Under the pieces are notes generated by a model. It did not search any database. It was not told where the DNA came from and was given only the letters and a program-made list of their open reading frames with translations. This document shows positions 44,940 through 54,533 of a DNA stretch of 64,000 nucleotides, one piece after another. Position 1 is the stretch's first letter; each line of letters starts with the position of its first letter. This DNA comes from an uncultured Vibrio sp. (lineage in GTDB: Bacteria; Pseudomonadota; Gammaproteobacteria; Enterobacterales; Vibrionaceae), in NCBI GenBank assembly GCA_947504195.1, contig CANNGN010000003.1, positions 186,001-250,000 of the forward strand, given 5' to 3'. The position numbers were made by a program, and so were the translations under genes.

Positions 44940-45914
44940 ATGATCAAACCAATATTGAAAAAATCTCTCATCGCGATTGCACTTCTCACGAGCAGCACCA
45001 GTTACGCTGCAACTCGTTGGGACATGGCAACGCCTTATCCAGATGCGACTTATCACACCCAAAACATTGTCCAGTTTGCTAACGAAGTGAAACAAGCAAC
45101 CAATGGTGAACTAGAGATTGTTGTACATACAGGCTCATCTCTAATCAAGCACCCAGAAATTGCTCGTGCAGTTAGGACTCAACAAGTCGCGATTGGCGAA
45201 GTTTTCATTGGTATCTTAGGGAATAGCGACCCAATTTTTAAACTTGATAACATTCCATTTTTAGCGACCAACTTTGAGCAAGCTAAAGATTTATATGCCG
45301 CATCCAAAGCCGCTCTTGAAGCAAGACTAGACGAAGATGGTTTAATGTTACTGTATTCCGTTCCTTGGCCACCTCAAGGCATTTACAGTAAAAAACCAGT
45401 CAACTCTGTCGACGATATCAAAGGCTCCAAAATGCGTGCTTACAGCCCAACGCTCTCTCGCCTGGCGGTATTGCTTGATGCGACTCCAACAACCGTACAA
45501 AACGTTGAGATTCCGCAAGCCTTCTCCACTGGTATTGTCGATATGATGATCACTTCATCAAGTACTGGTGTAAATAGCCAATCTTGGGACTATTTATCCA
45601 ACTATACCGATGTACAAGCGTGGATTCCGAAGAACATGGTTATTGTTAACAAACGCGCTTTCAAACGTTTACCAAGCGAAGTGCAGAGCGAATTACTGGC
45701 GACAGCTGAGCTTGCGGAAACTCGCGGTTGGGAAATGGCAGAAAAAGAAACTGTTGTTCAAACTGCAGCCCTTGCAGAGAACGGAATTGAAGTGGCAGCG
45801 CCAACGGAAGATCTGATGACATCGCTTAAGTCTGTAGGCGAAACAATGGCTAAAGAGTGGGCCGAGGAAGCTGGAGACAACGGAAAGGCCATTTTAGCTG
45901 ACTATCAAAAATAG
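44940..45914 (+). CDS. TRAP transporter periplasmic binding protein (DctP family)
   Basis: The 324-residue precursor has a signal peptide cleaved near residue 24 (SYAA) and a DctP fold with GELEIVVHTGSSLIKHPEIA, VNSVDDIKGSKMRAY and the ligand-pairing FSTGIVDMMITSSSTG region. TRAP binding proteins usually hold a carboxylate through a conserved arginine, here probably in KGSKMRAYS. With divergent pxpABC, 5-oxoproline is a good candidate ligand (inference). GAGGA ribosome site. Confidence 0.9.
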   Translation: MIKPILKKSLIAIALLTSSTSYAATRWDMATPYPDATYHTQNIVQFANEVKQATNGELEIVVHTGSSLIKHPEIARAVRTQQVAIGEVFIGILGNSDPIFKLDNIPFLATNFEQAKDLYAASKAALEARLDEDGLMLLYSVPWPPQGIYSKKPVNSVDDIKGSKMRAYSPTLSRLAVLLDATPTTVQNVEIPQAFSTGIVDMMITSSSTGVNSQSWDYLSNYTDVQAWIPKNMVIVNKRAFKRLPSEVQSELLATAELAETRGWEMAEKETVVQTAALAENGIEVAAPTEDLMTSLKSVGETMAKEWAEEAGDNGKAILADYQK

Positions 45915-45963
45915 TCTCTCATCTCAAACTAAGTCATAAAATGCGAGAACAGGGAGTTCGAAC

Positions 45964-46515
45964 ATGCAACGGATACTTGATAAAACCTATGCCATGGCAG
46001 GCGCAGTGTCAGGGTTATGTATCGTACTAATTTGTATCACTATATTAGTTCGAGTCATAGGTAGATGGTTTGGCATAGTCATACCGTCGAGTGATGATTT
46101 TGCTGGATACCTTTTAGCCGCCTCCAGCTTCCTTGCTTTAGCCTATTCATTTCGCCAAGGTTCACACATCCGTGTAACGCTGTTTCTTCATCGTTTGGAT
46201 GAAAAGCGCAATGTTGCTATCGAACGCTTTGTTCTCGTATTGGCTTCTATTTTAGTAAGTTACCTCTGTTATCAACTAAGTTATATGGTCTGGGAATCAT
46301 GGGTTTTTGAAGAACTCACTCATGGCTATATTCCCATTCCACTTTGGTGGGTTCAACTTCCCGTCGCTATCGGAGCAATTGTTTTCTTCATTTCAATTGT
46401 CGATACAACGGTGAGACATATTTATAACGGCGACCGTATTCCAAAGTCTGACGAAGAAGAGCTCGCAGAATCCCAACCTATCGAATTGTCTTCTGAGAAA
46501 GGAGATTCTCTATGA
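45964..46515 (+). CDS. TRAP transporter small permease (DctQ family)
   Basis: The 183-residue membrane protein has four hydrophobic segments and the DctQ phrase SDDFAGYLLAASSFLALAYS with FRQGSHIRV after it. It scaffolds the large permease. Its stop overlaps the start of the DctM gene by four bases. Confidence 0.9.
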   Translation: MQRILDKTYAMAGAVSGLCIVLICITILVRVIGRWFGIVIPSSDDFAGYLLAASSFLALAYSFRQGSHIRVTLFLHRLDEKRNVAIERFVLVLASILVSYLCYQLSYMVWESWVFEELTHGYIPIPLWWVQLPVAIGAIVFFISIVDTTVRHIYNGDRIPKSDEEELAESQPIELSSEKGDSL

Positions 46516-47813
46516 GCGAAATATCCATTGGCATTATTTTAGTTGTCCTGCTTTTAACTCTCCTTGCAAGCGGGACGTGGGTTGCACTGTCTCTTATCTC
46601 TGTTGGTATCGTAGGTATGATGCTGTTGGGTAATGACTCTTTTGGGCTTATATATTCAACATCGACATGGGGCGCCATTTCCGATTGGTCTCTAGCTGCA
46701 CTTCCACTTTTTATATGGATGGGAGAAATTCTCTTTCGTACTCGATTATCGAAAGATCTTTTTGAAGGATTAACGCCTTGGTTAAGCCGAGTGCCAGGTG
46801 CTCTTTTACATGTGAACATACTAAGCTGTGGGATCTTTGCTGCGGTTTCAGGGTCATCCGCAGCCACCGCGGCTACCATTGGTAAAATGACACTTCCAGA
46901 GCTTAAACGAAAAGGTTATGACGACAAAATGGCGATTGGCACATTAGCGGGTTCTGGTACGCTGGGTCTGCTGATTCCGCCATCAATTATCCTCATTGTC
47001 TACGGCGTATCCGCTGAGGTATCCATCGCTCGTTTGTTCATAGCGGGTGCTATCCCAGGAATCATGTTGCTGTTATTGTTTGTTGGCTACACCATGCTTT
47101 GGTCGGTCAAACACAAATCAACCATTCCTCATGAAGAAGCTCGTTACACCTTTGCCGATAAACTGGCTGGGCTAATCAAACTGGTCCCTGTCAGTTGTCT
47201 CGTTCTCTTTGTACTTGGCTCTATTTATGGTGGTATCACTACCCCGACCGAAGCGGCATCATTTGGCGTCGTTGGTTCACTCATTCTCGCCATTACCAGT
47301 CGAACATTAAGTTGGGATACCTTTACTGATAGCTTGATGGGTGCGGTAAGAACATCCTGTATGATTATTTTCATTCTTGCTGGCGCGGCCTTTCTAACAG
47401 TTGCAATGGGCTTTATTGGCCTCCCAAGAATGCTGGCTGAGCAGATAGGATTACTCGAACTGTCTCCATTCATGCTGCTATTTTATCTTACAATTCTGTT
47501 TGTCATACTTGGCTGCTTTCTCGATGGTATTTCTGTTGTCGTGTTAACCACATCAGTAGTACTACCAATGGTGACACAAGCCGGTATCGACCCATTGTGG
47601 TTTGGTATTTATATCGTCCTCGTGGTGGAAATGTCTCAAATAACGCCCCCTGTCGGATTTAATTTATTTGTTATTCAAAGCTTAACGGGTAAAAATATAC
47701 TCTACGTCGCGAAAGCAGCATTACCTTTCTTTTTCGTTCTGCTCTTCGCCGTAATATTAGTCACAGTATTCCCTCAAATTGTAACGTGGCTACCAATGAG
47801 TATGACTCAATAA
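46512..47813 (+). CDS. TRAP transporter large permease (DctM family)
   Basis: The 433-residue protein has about twelve membrane segments and characteristic DctM motifs: CGIFAAVSGSSAATAATIGK, GTLAGSGTLGLLIPPSIILI and the C-terminal MSQITPPVGFNLFVIQS. It couples sodium entry to import of the captured carboxylate. It lies between DctQ and the regulator on the same strand. Confidence 0.93.
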   Translation: MSEISIGIILVVLLLTLLASGTWVALSLISVGIVGMMLLGNDSFGLIYSTSTWGAISDWSLAALPLFIWMGEILFRTRLSKDLFEGLTPWLSRVPGALLHVNILSCGIFAAVSGSSAATAATIGKMTLPELKRKGYDDKMAIGTLAGSGTLGLLIPPSIILIVYGVSAEVSIARLFIAGAIPGIMLLLLFVGYTMLWSVKHKSTIPHEEARYTFADKLAGLIKLVPVSCLVLFVLGSIYGGITTPTEAASFGVVGSLILAITSRTLSWDTFTDSLMGAVRTSCMIIFILAGAAFLTVAMGFIGLPRMLAEQIGLLELSPFMLLFYLTILFVILGCFLDGISVVVLTTSVVLPMVTQAGIDPLWFGIYIVLVVEMSQITPPVGFNLFVIQSLTGKNILYVAKAALPFFFVLLFAVILVTVFPQIVTWLPMSMTQ

Positions 47814-47827
47814 TAAAGGAATCAACA

Positions 47828-48352
47828 ATGGGTAACTCCGACTCAAATACACCACATTTGCCGATAGTTTCCTCATCTCATTTAGCCAGTAATGAAGCGA
47901 TGGCCTTGAGTGAATTTGAATACGCATTAACTATGATGCACAATGCTTTCCAGCGCTGGACCCAATCGTGCAGTTCCACCGCTGGCATGCCGGAGCTTAG
48001 CCCTCTTGATATTCTGGTCGTTCACAATATATACCACCGCGATCGACCAAAACGCATAGCCGATGTCGCCTTTACGCTTAACATCGATGACCTTCACACA
48101 GTGTCTTATGCAGTGAGAAAATTAGTCAAACTCGACTTAGTAAAAAGCATTCGTCAAGGAAAAGACACGTTTTATCAGGTCACCGAATCGGGTGAACAGT
48201 TTTGTATTCAATATCGAGATGTCAGGGAGCAATGCCTCGTCGATGTTATTCAGCGTATCGGCATTAACGACCAATTGGGAGATGTCGCAACATTAATGCG
48301 AACCCTTTCGGGATTTTATGACCAAGGCTCTAGAGCGGTTCGTTCATTGTAA
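47828..48352 (+). CDS. Winged-helix (MarR-like) transcriptional regulator
   Basis: The 174-residue protein has a MarR-type winged helix (LSPLDILVVHNIYHRDRPKR, then IDDLHTVSYAVRKLVKLDLV). Such regulators often close TRAP or oxoprolinase operons. The ATG with AAAGGA upstream, 14 bases past the DctM stop, was chosen over an earlier frame start inside DctM. It probably controls the divergent pxpABC and TRAP promoters, with the transported compound as effector. Confidence 0.85.
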   Translation: MGNSDSNTPHLPIVSSSHLASNEAMALSEFEYALTMMHNAFQRWTQSCSSTAGMPELSPLDILVVHNIYHRDRPKRIADVAFTLNIDDLHTVSYAVRKLVKLDLVKSIRQGKDTFYQVTESGEQFCIQYRDVREQCLVDVIQRIGINDQLGDVATLMRTLSGFYDQGSRAVRSL

Positions 48353-48362
48353 GTGCATCTCC

Positions 48363-48382
48363 ATCCCCATTGGGCTGGGGAT
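48363..48382. terminator. Short GC hairpin after the regulator gene
   Basis: ATCCCCA and TGGGGAT pair around TTGGGC, ten bases after the regulator stop. There is no T-run, so termination activity is uncertain. It sits between convergent transcription units. Confidence 0.4.
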
Positions 48383-48422
48383 TATATGAATGACTGCAAC
48401 TAATCAAAAAGAGTTAGAAGAA

Positions 48423-48896
48423 TTACCGCAAGCGATCCAACACGACGGCTTGATCTAGCTCCATTTGATAATCGCTGTAATCCAGTCCTTTATCGAAAAC
48501 AAATTCGGTGATTAGAGTCCGCACACGAGCCACTAGCTGCTCTGATGTCCATGGTTTTTCAAAGTAGCTGTCTATACGAGCATGATTGATTGCGGTAATG
48601 GTATCGCTGTGAGTTGCTTGGCCAGTAAGTAAGATTTTTCTGGTTTGACGAAAGCGATCGTCTTGAGAAATTTCGGTTAACAGCTCGACACCAGTCTTAA
48701 TTGGCATAATATGATCTGAAATAACCAGCGCAACAAAATCTCCTTCAGCATCCAGCTCTTCCATCAATTCCGACGCTTCATTTGCAGATTCACAATCCTC
48801 GATATAAACCCAACTACTTAGGCTATCAAGATCATTCAATACTGCATCCAATACTTCTCGCTCATCATCAATACAAATCAGATTTAGCTTTTCCAT
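48423..48896 (-). CDS. Stand-alone response-regulator receiver protein
   Basis: The 157-residue protein is a receiver domain with the acidic pair Asp10/Asp11, phospho-acceptor Asp61 in VISDHIMP, Thr91 in LLTGQA and Lys114 in FEKPW. The C-terminal 35 residues form no recognised output domain. The KPW and GQATHSDTI features resemble receivers linked to HD-GYP or histidine-kinase signalling. No partner kinase is in the window, so it probably acts through protein contacts. Confidence 0.88.
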   Translation of the reverse strand: MEKLNLICIDDEREVLDAVLNDLDSLSSWVYIEDCESANEASELMEELDAEGDFVALVISDHIMPIKTGVELLTEISQDDRFRQTRKILLTGQATHSDTITAINHARIDSYFEKPWTSEQLVARVRTLITEFVFDKGLDYSDYQMELDQAVVLDRLR

Positions 48897-48968
48897 GTCA
48901 TTCCCCTATTGGTAATCAATTACTGTCGGTTGCTCTACATGCTATTTCTTGTACCCATACCTTAAAAC

Positions 48969-50387
48969 TTAACCTATAAATCCCACAATATTCAGAATCC
49001 ACACTAAGACAAAACTGCCCAATACCCCAACAACACCCAACACAACGCCGACTTGTGCCATTTGATTACTTTGAACGTTCCCCGTCGCATGTGCCAACGC
49101 ATTTGGTGGCGTGCTGATAGGCAATGACATACCGAGTGAAGCAGCAAACGTCACCACAAGTATGAGCGTCATTTCCCCACCAAGTGGATCCAGCGATACC
49201 ATAGACGCGCCAAGTGCAGCCATAATCGGCATTAACAGGTTTGCCGTTGCGGTATGAGACATAAAATTCGCCATCAACAAACAAAGGAAGGCCGCTCCAA
49301 ATAACACGACATAGGGCGAATAAGCATCGAAAGGAATACTGTGAACTAATGATTTGGCTAATCCGGTTTTATCAAGTGCTAAACCAAGGGCAATCCCCCC
49401 CGAAACGAGCCAAAGTACGTCCCAGGAAATTTTCTTTAGGTCTTCTCGATTGATAATTCCAGTAATGGAAAATACAGCAACAGGAATTAAAGCGACCGTA
49501 TACGAGTTCATACCGTGAGCTGATCCCATCAACCAGAGCAAAATCGTTCCTGCGAAAGTGATATATACCGTAATTGCTTTAGGCGTTTTTAAAAACTTAC
49601 CTTTAATATTTAACTCAATCGTTTGCTGTTCTGCACAGTACAAACTTTTGATTAGAAACCACGCTAACGCCATCATAATAATCACAAACGGGACACCAAA
49701 AACCATCCATTCTCCGAAGGTGATCAAGCTGTCATCAACCAAATATTTTAGCGCGATGGCATTTGGTGGCGTGCCAATTGGCGTACCTATGCCACCAATA
49801 TTTGCCGCGACTGGAATACTCAACGCAAAGGCAACACGCCCGGGGTCTTTCGGCCCAAATACGGCGATAACCGGAGTAAGAATCGAGAGCATCATCGCTG
49901 TCGTGGCGGTATTGGACATAAACATTGAAAAAACGCCGGTAATCAACATCAATCCAAGCATGACGAACTTCGGATCTTTACCAAACGGCTTAAGGAGAAT
50001 TCTCGCCAAGTTGACATCCAAGCGATACTTAGTTGCTGCAATCGCAAGAAAAAAACCACCAAGAAAAAGCATAATAATTGGGCTTGCGAAGGTGGCCATA
50101 ATGTCTTTGTAACTTAGTAAATCGCCAAACCCAGCCTCCCCGGCACCACTGCGTAAAAAGATGATCCCTTTATCGGATAAGAGCATCAGTTCAAGCACAA
50201 TAATGACAACGGAGGTGGCATAAATGGGGATGGGTTCAAACACCCAACAAAGTGCCGCAAGTAGGAATATTGCAATCACGCGCTGCTGGATAACAGTAAT
50301 ATCGTCAAATGGAAATGCCGATTGAGGTAATAGCAAAATTATCAAAGGGATGAGGAGCGGAATGATATATTTAATATACTGACGCAT
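48969..50387 (-). CDS. DASS-family sodium/dicarboxylate-type transporter
   Basis: The 472-residue membrane protein belongs to the DASS/SLC13 family, with about eleven to twelve membrane segments and the paired sodium and substrate motifs FMSNTATTAMMLS and GTPPNAIALKY, then SHTATANLLMP and SLPISTPPNALAH. Relatives import succinate, malate, citrate or sulfate. It is a single-gene unit. Confidence 0.9.
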   Translation of the reverse strand: MRQYIKYIIPLLIPLIILLLPQSAFPFDDITVIQQRVIAIFLLAALCWVFEPIPIYATSVVIIVLELMLLSDKGIIFLRSGAGEAGFGDLLSYKDIMATFASPIIMLFLGGFFLAIAATKYRLDVNLARILLKPFGKDPKFVMLGLMLITGVFSMFMSNTATTAMMLSILTPVIAVFGPKDPGRVAFALSIPVAANIGGIGTPIGTPPNAIALKYLVDDSLITFGEWMVFGVPFVIIMMALAWFLIKSLYCAEQQTIELNIKGKFLKTPKAITVYITFAGTILLWLMGSAHGMNSYTVALIPVAVFSITGIINREDLKKISWDVLWLVSGGIALGLALDKTGLAKSLVHSIPFDAYSPYVVLFGAAFLCLLMANFMSHTATANLLMPIMAALGASMVSLDPLGGEMTLILVVTFAASLGMSLPISTPPNALAHATGNVQSNQMAQVGVVLGVVGVLGSFVLVWILNIVGFIG

Positions 50388-50739
50388 GATGAATTAGCTT
50401 CCGGTTAAAAATTAAATTAAGACCAGAAAGTACCGTCGGGCAGGATGAAAAATACGATGGCATTTTTCACACAATCAAGCAAACTCGTAACGGACTTATC
50501 AATGTAGTTGTCGCCAACTGTTAGCATAACCACATTAAGAGCTTAAGCTCAAAATAGGTTAAAGAAAACACAATTAGTCCGAGACCGTGACCAGTGTAAT
50601 ACCATTCATTTTAATAAGGGTATTAACCTAAGATCTTCCCATCACTGATCTACGCAAACACCGTTCTTATAATTAGCAGATGCCATTTATATTTGATAAG
50701 TGTACACTATTCAAATCACACTGATAATGAGAGCTGATT
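50388..50739. promoter_or_regulatory. Divergent region with palindromes and a Fur-like site
   Basis: About 350 bases between the DASS gene and the small Arg-rich gene, with no protein gene. A perfect palindrome GAGCTTAAGCTC lies at 50539-50550, and a 7-bp inverted repeat TAATACC/GGTATTA at 50597-50625. A partial Fur-box (GATAATGAGAGCTGATT) is at about 50722-50738, just upstream of the next gene. Confidence 0.4.
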
Positions 50740-50958
50740 GTGAACGATCACGACAATAAAAAGCATCGTTTCTGCAACCGAGGTGGACCAAGACCCGGTT
50801 GTGGTCGTAAACCTGGCGTTAAAACTCGACCAGTACGCATTCCTGAATGGTTACTAGATGCATTAGAAGAAATCGGCGAACCTCGTAAGTGCATTGTTAA
50901 AGCCTGTATTGCTCATTATGGAATTGAACACCCACGTAAGAAAGAATCTCATGACTAA
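50740..50958 (+). CDS. Small basic protein with GGPRPGCGRK motif
   Basis: The 72-residue protein contains GGPRPGCGRKPG (about 15-26), an Arg/Gly motif seen in many small DNA-binding or phage/plasmid proteins, then an amphipathic helix (RIPEWLLDALEEIG). It has three or more cysteines and two histidine-rich ends. The function is unknown. It starts with GTG after GAGAG. Its end overlaps the ABC transporter start by eight bases, so it is the first gene of that operon and probably iron-regulated. Confidence 0.65.
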   Translation: MNDHDNKKHRFCNRGGPRPGCGRKPGVKTRPVRIPEWLLDALEEIGEPRKCIVKACIAHYGIEHPRKKESHD

Positions 50959-52714
50959 AAAAGCGTTCATCATCCACTTTCTACAAATGAACCGCACATC
51001 ATACCTACTAGCAATTGTTCTGATTATTCTTGTTAACTGGTTGCAAGTGGAAATTCCGCGTTATATTCAATTGGCGATTGATTTGATCGACGATGCCTCC
51101 GTTACGGGTCACGATCAGCTTATAACCTATGTATCAATCGTCATATTGATGTCGGTTGCTATGATCATAGTTCGAATTTTTTCACGTATTTATGCACTCA
51201 ACCCAGGCCGTATCACCGAAGCGGCATTAAAAAATATTCTTCTAAATAAACTCAACCGCTTACCTAATCGGTTTCATGGTCGATTTGCATCGGGGAAGCT
51301 TATTTCGATCATAAATAACGATCTAAATGGGATTCGCTTGTTCTTTGGGGCCGGCTTTCTTCAAACATCTAATGCGCTGCTTGCTCTTTCATTTACACCA
51401 ATCTGGATGTGGCATATTTCACCAGAGCTTACTCTTTATTCTATGATCCCAATTGTTATTGCATTCGTGATATTTCGAGTCGGTTTTAGAAAAATGAAAA
51501 CATTGCACATGGAACACATGCACCGTTTACAAAATCTATCGGCTCAATTGATGAATTTTTTATCCGGTATCGACCTTATAAAAAGCCAACAAATGTCGCC
51601 TTGGGTACGTGTAGAGGCTGAAAAACTGAATCAACAGTTGCTCACCTGTCGGATGCAAATAACCCGCATCCAAGTGTTCATCATGCCGGTTCTCGATTAC
51701 GCCAATAACCTAATGAAAATCATGATCCTTGGGCTTGGAGGCTACTTGTTAATGAGCCAGCGGTTAACGTTGGGAGAAATTACCGCTTTTCTCGCCTATT
51801 CCGTGTTGCTCGCAATGCCGTTAATGCAATTAGGTAGAATTGCCACGATTTATCAAAGAGGCATGGTCGGTATCGATAGTGTCCAAACAATATTAAATGC
51901 AGAAGTACCTGAACAAGATTCGCAACACCTTCCTCAAACAGAGGTAGAAGAATTAAAAGGCAACACTCTTTCGGTGCGTAATTTGAGCTTCAAGTACCAA
52001 GGTGATGATCGGTTAATTTTGGATAACATCAGTTTTGATATACCGGCAGGAAAAAAAATAGGTTTTCTTGGAAGTATCGGCTCGGGTAAAACAACCTTGG
52101 TTAACTGCTTAAATCACCATCTTGATGTTCCAGAAGGCACTATTTTCCTCGGGAACAAAGACATCACCACATTTGCTCGTAACGATTTACGCCGCTATAT
52201 AAAAACCGTGACCCAAGACCCCTATTTGTTCTCAGCAACCATTGAAGAAAATATCCGTTTTGGCAGTGCCAATAAAGGTTTCGACAAGTCCTACATTAAT
52301 GAAGTGCTTGAACTAAGCCAATTGGCTAGCGATGTGTCTCGGTTTGAAAAAGGTGACCAAACACTCGTCGGTGAGAAAGGCATTATGTTATCTGGTGGTC
52401 AAAAACAACGTCTCAGCATTGCCAGAGCATTACTTAAAACGAGTGATTTAATCATCATGGATAACGTGCTTTCTGCCGTTGATTATGAAACCGAGCGTAA
52501 GATTCTAGAGGGTTTGTTTGAACGTCTCACCAATCAGTCGGTACTTGTGGTTTCTCATCGGGTCAATGCTCTAGAATATATGGATGAAGTTATCGTTCTA
52601 AATCACGGCAAGATTATCGCAAAAGGCGACCACGCTACTCTGCTTAAAACATGCCCTTATTATTACGAAACCTGGCTATTACAGCAAAATGAAACAGAGG
52701 CTGAAGCATGTTAA
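50951..52714 (+). CDS. Heterodimeric ABC transporter half (TM-NBD), site-degenerate
   Basis: The 587-residue protein has six N-terminal membrane segments and a C-terminal ATPase domain with Walker A GSIGSGKTT and an intact LSGGQKQRL. The Walker B region reads LIIMDNVLSAVD: the catalytic Glu is Asn. That pairing matches the YheI/BmrC-type subunit of heterodimeric exporters with one inactive ATP site. The ATG inside the end of the preceding small gene was chosen. It overlaps the partner gene by seven bases. Confidence 0.88.
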   Translation: MTKKAFIIHFLQMNRTSYLLAIVLIILVNWLQVEIPRYIQLAIDLIDDASVTGHDQLITYVSIVILMSVAMIIVRIFSRIYALNPGRITEAALKNILLNKLNRLPNRFHGRFASGKLISIINNDLNGIRLFFGAGFLQTSNALLALSFTPIWMWHISPELTLYSMIPIVIAFVIFRVGFRKMKTLHMEHMHRLQNLSAQLMNFLSGIDLIKSQQMSPWVRVEAEKLNQQLLTCRMQITRIQVFIMPVLDYANNLMKIMILGLGGYLLMSQRLTLGEITAFLAYSVLLAMPLMQLGRIATIYQRGMVGIDSVQTILNAEVPEQDSQHLPQTEVEELKGNTLSVRNLSFKYQGDDRLILDNISFDIPAGKKIGFLGSIGSGKTTLVNCLNHHLDVPEGTIFLGNKDITTFARNDLRRYIKTVTQDPYLFSATIEENIRFGSANKGFDKSYINEVLELSQLASDVSRFEKGDQTLVGEKGIMLSGGQKQRLSIARALLKTSDLIIMDNVLSAVDYETERKILEGLFERLTNQSVLVVSHRVNALEYMDEVIVLNHGKIIAKGDHATLLKTCPYYYETWLLQQNETEAEAC

Positions 52715-54501
52715 AAACGGACGATCTTCAATACCTAAAGCACTTTTTTAAGTTTGCGAGAACATACAAAACATCCGCAGTACTTGGAATTGCTATGCTG
52801 CCTCTTTCTGTGATCACCAACTTACTGTTTCCTTGGTTGATCATCCAGGTCATCGACATTCATCTCACCCATGAAAATATGGATGGATTGTGGCTCCACA
52901 TCGGTTATCTACTGATCGTACTCGTTGCTAACTATGTCGTCGATTCAATCTATTCGTATAATTTACGCAAAACTGGCCAATACACCGTCACCGATATGCG
53001 CTCGGTCTTGTTTGATCGCGTACTTAAATTACCACGCAGTTATTTCGATAACATTCCAACCGGAGTCACGCTGTCTCGACTAACCAGCGATCTTGAAACC
53101 ATTGGTGATTCATTTGTTCAGTCTATTGTTGGGCTAGTGAAAGATTCAATCAATACGATCGCCTTACTTATTATGATGCTGTTCATCGACTGGAAACTCA
53201 CTCTCATCGTCTTAGTTATCATGCCTCCGGTGATCTATCTGACCATGTATGTGCGTAACCGCCTGCGGGCAATGCACCAAATCACACGTTCTGCGTTGGC
53301 ACGAGGAATTGGATTCTTACAAGAAGTTTTACTCGGTGTTAAAACCGTTCAACTCTATCGCGCAGAAGAAGAAGTCGAACAAAAGTACAAGACCTATAAC
53401 GACGAATTTTTGAAAGCACAAAAGAAAGCGAATAAGTACGATGCGATATTGTTTGCGTTTATTTCAGGCGTAACGTCAATTACGATGGCGTTGATGATTT
53501 GGTATGGTTCAGGGCAAGTACTGCAAAACACACTAACATTGGGCGTACTGATTGCCTTTATAAATACACTGGAGAAGGTTTTCGTCCCGATTCGCGACTT
53601 TACCTCACAAATCGCGTCTATTCAAAGCTCGTTCGCCGCGTTCGACCATATTGAAGAACTCTTTGTTCAAGAGACTGAAGAAGAAGGCCGAGAATTACAC
53701 CCCTCCGCTAAAGTGAGAGATGTATTAAGCCAATTCAATAGCCTAGAGTTTAAGAACGTCAGCTTCCGTTACAACGACGACTTACCTTATGTCCTTAAGA
53801 ACGTCTCATTTGTCTTAGAAAAAGGCCATCAAATTGCATTAGTCGGTTCAACAGGATCTGGAAAATCAACCATCCTACGTTTAATTTCAAAAACATATCA
53901 AGACTACGAAGGCAGTATATTACTCAATGGCATCGAACTATCGAAGATTTCAATCGAAGACTCGACCCATCTATTTTCACTGATGATGCAAGATGTCTTC
54001 CTATTTGAAGAGAGCATTCAATTTAATATTTCACTAGGTAAATCTGAAATTTCAAGTGAGGACGTTAAGCAAGCGGCTCGTTATGTCTACGCAGAGAGTT
54101 TTATCGAGCAACTTCCTGCAACCTACGACTTTCAGTTGGACAAAAACGGGTCCAACCTTTCTGTCGGCCAAACTCAGCTGATCTCTTTCGCTCGCGCCGT
54201 TGCGCAAGGTGGACAAGTTATGATGCTAGATGAAGCGACTAGCTCGGTCGATTCTATTACTGAAGAGTCTATTCAAAAAGCGATGGATCGCCTATTTCAG
54301 GAAAAAACGGTGATTGCGATTGCACACCGTTTAAGTACGGTTCGTCATTCCGATACCATTTTGGTGCTTGAAAAAGGAGAGATCGTTGAGCGAGGTAATC
54401 ACAGTCAACTTATTGAACTCAATGGTGTGTATTCAAGCTTACTCAACGAATCGATTGCACAAGTACCAGAGGTGGATCAAAAGTTGGAAGCTTATGTGTA
54501 A
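52708..54501 (+). CDS. Heterodimeric ABC transporter half (TM-NBD), partner
   Basis: The 597-residue partner has six membrane segments and an ATPase domain with Walker A GSTGSGKST and a full Walker B VMMLDEATSSVD with catalytic Glu. The signature motif is degenerate, LSVGQTQ instead of LSGGQ. Together with the upstream half it forms one active and one degenerate ATP site, as in BmrCD or TM287/288. Position between a Fur-like site and a siderophore operon suggests siderophore or iron-complex transport; drug export is the alternative. Confidence 0.88.
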   Translation: MLKTDDLQYLKHFFKFARTYKTSAVLGIAMLPLSVITNLLFPWLIIQVIDIHLTHENMDGLWLHIGYLLIVLVANYVVDSIYSYNLRKTGQYTVTDMRSVLFDRVLKLPRSYFDNIPTGVTLSRLTSDLETIGDSFVQSIVGLVKDSINTIALLIMMLFIDWKLTLIVLVIMPPVIYLTMYVRNRLRAMHQITRSALARGIGFLQEVLLGVKTVQLYRAEEEVEQKYKTYNDEFLKAQKKANKYDAILFAFISGVTSITMALMIWYGSGQVLQNTLTLGVLIAFINTLEKVFVPIRDFTSQIASIQSSFAAFDHIEELFVQETEEEGRELHPSAKVRDVLSQFNSLEFKNVSFRYNDDLPYVLKNVSFVLEKGHQIALVGSTGSGKSTILRLISKTYQDYEGSILLNGIELSKISIEDSTHLFSLMMQDVFLFEESIQFNISLGKSEISSEDVKQAARYVYAESFIEQLPATYDFQLDKNGSNLSVGQTQLISFARAVAQGGQVMMLDEATSSVDSITEESIQKAMDRLFQEKTVIAIAHRLSTVRHSDTILVLEKGEIVERGNHSQLIELNGVYSSLLNESIAQVPEVDQKLEAYV

Positions 54502-54533
54502 TATGAAATGAAAAAAGTCGTCGTAAGTACCCA

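Noticed and set aside
49558..50112. Plus-strand open frame of 184 codons
   Set aside because: It is antisense to the DASS transporter, whose motifs are clear; the frame is a shadow.
50539..50550. Perfect palindrome GAGCTTAAGCTC
   Set aside because: A lone 12-base palindrome is expected by chance at this scale and has no second copy nearby.
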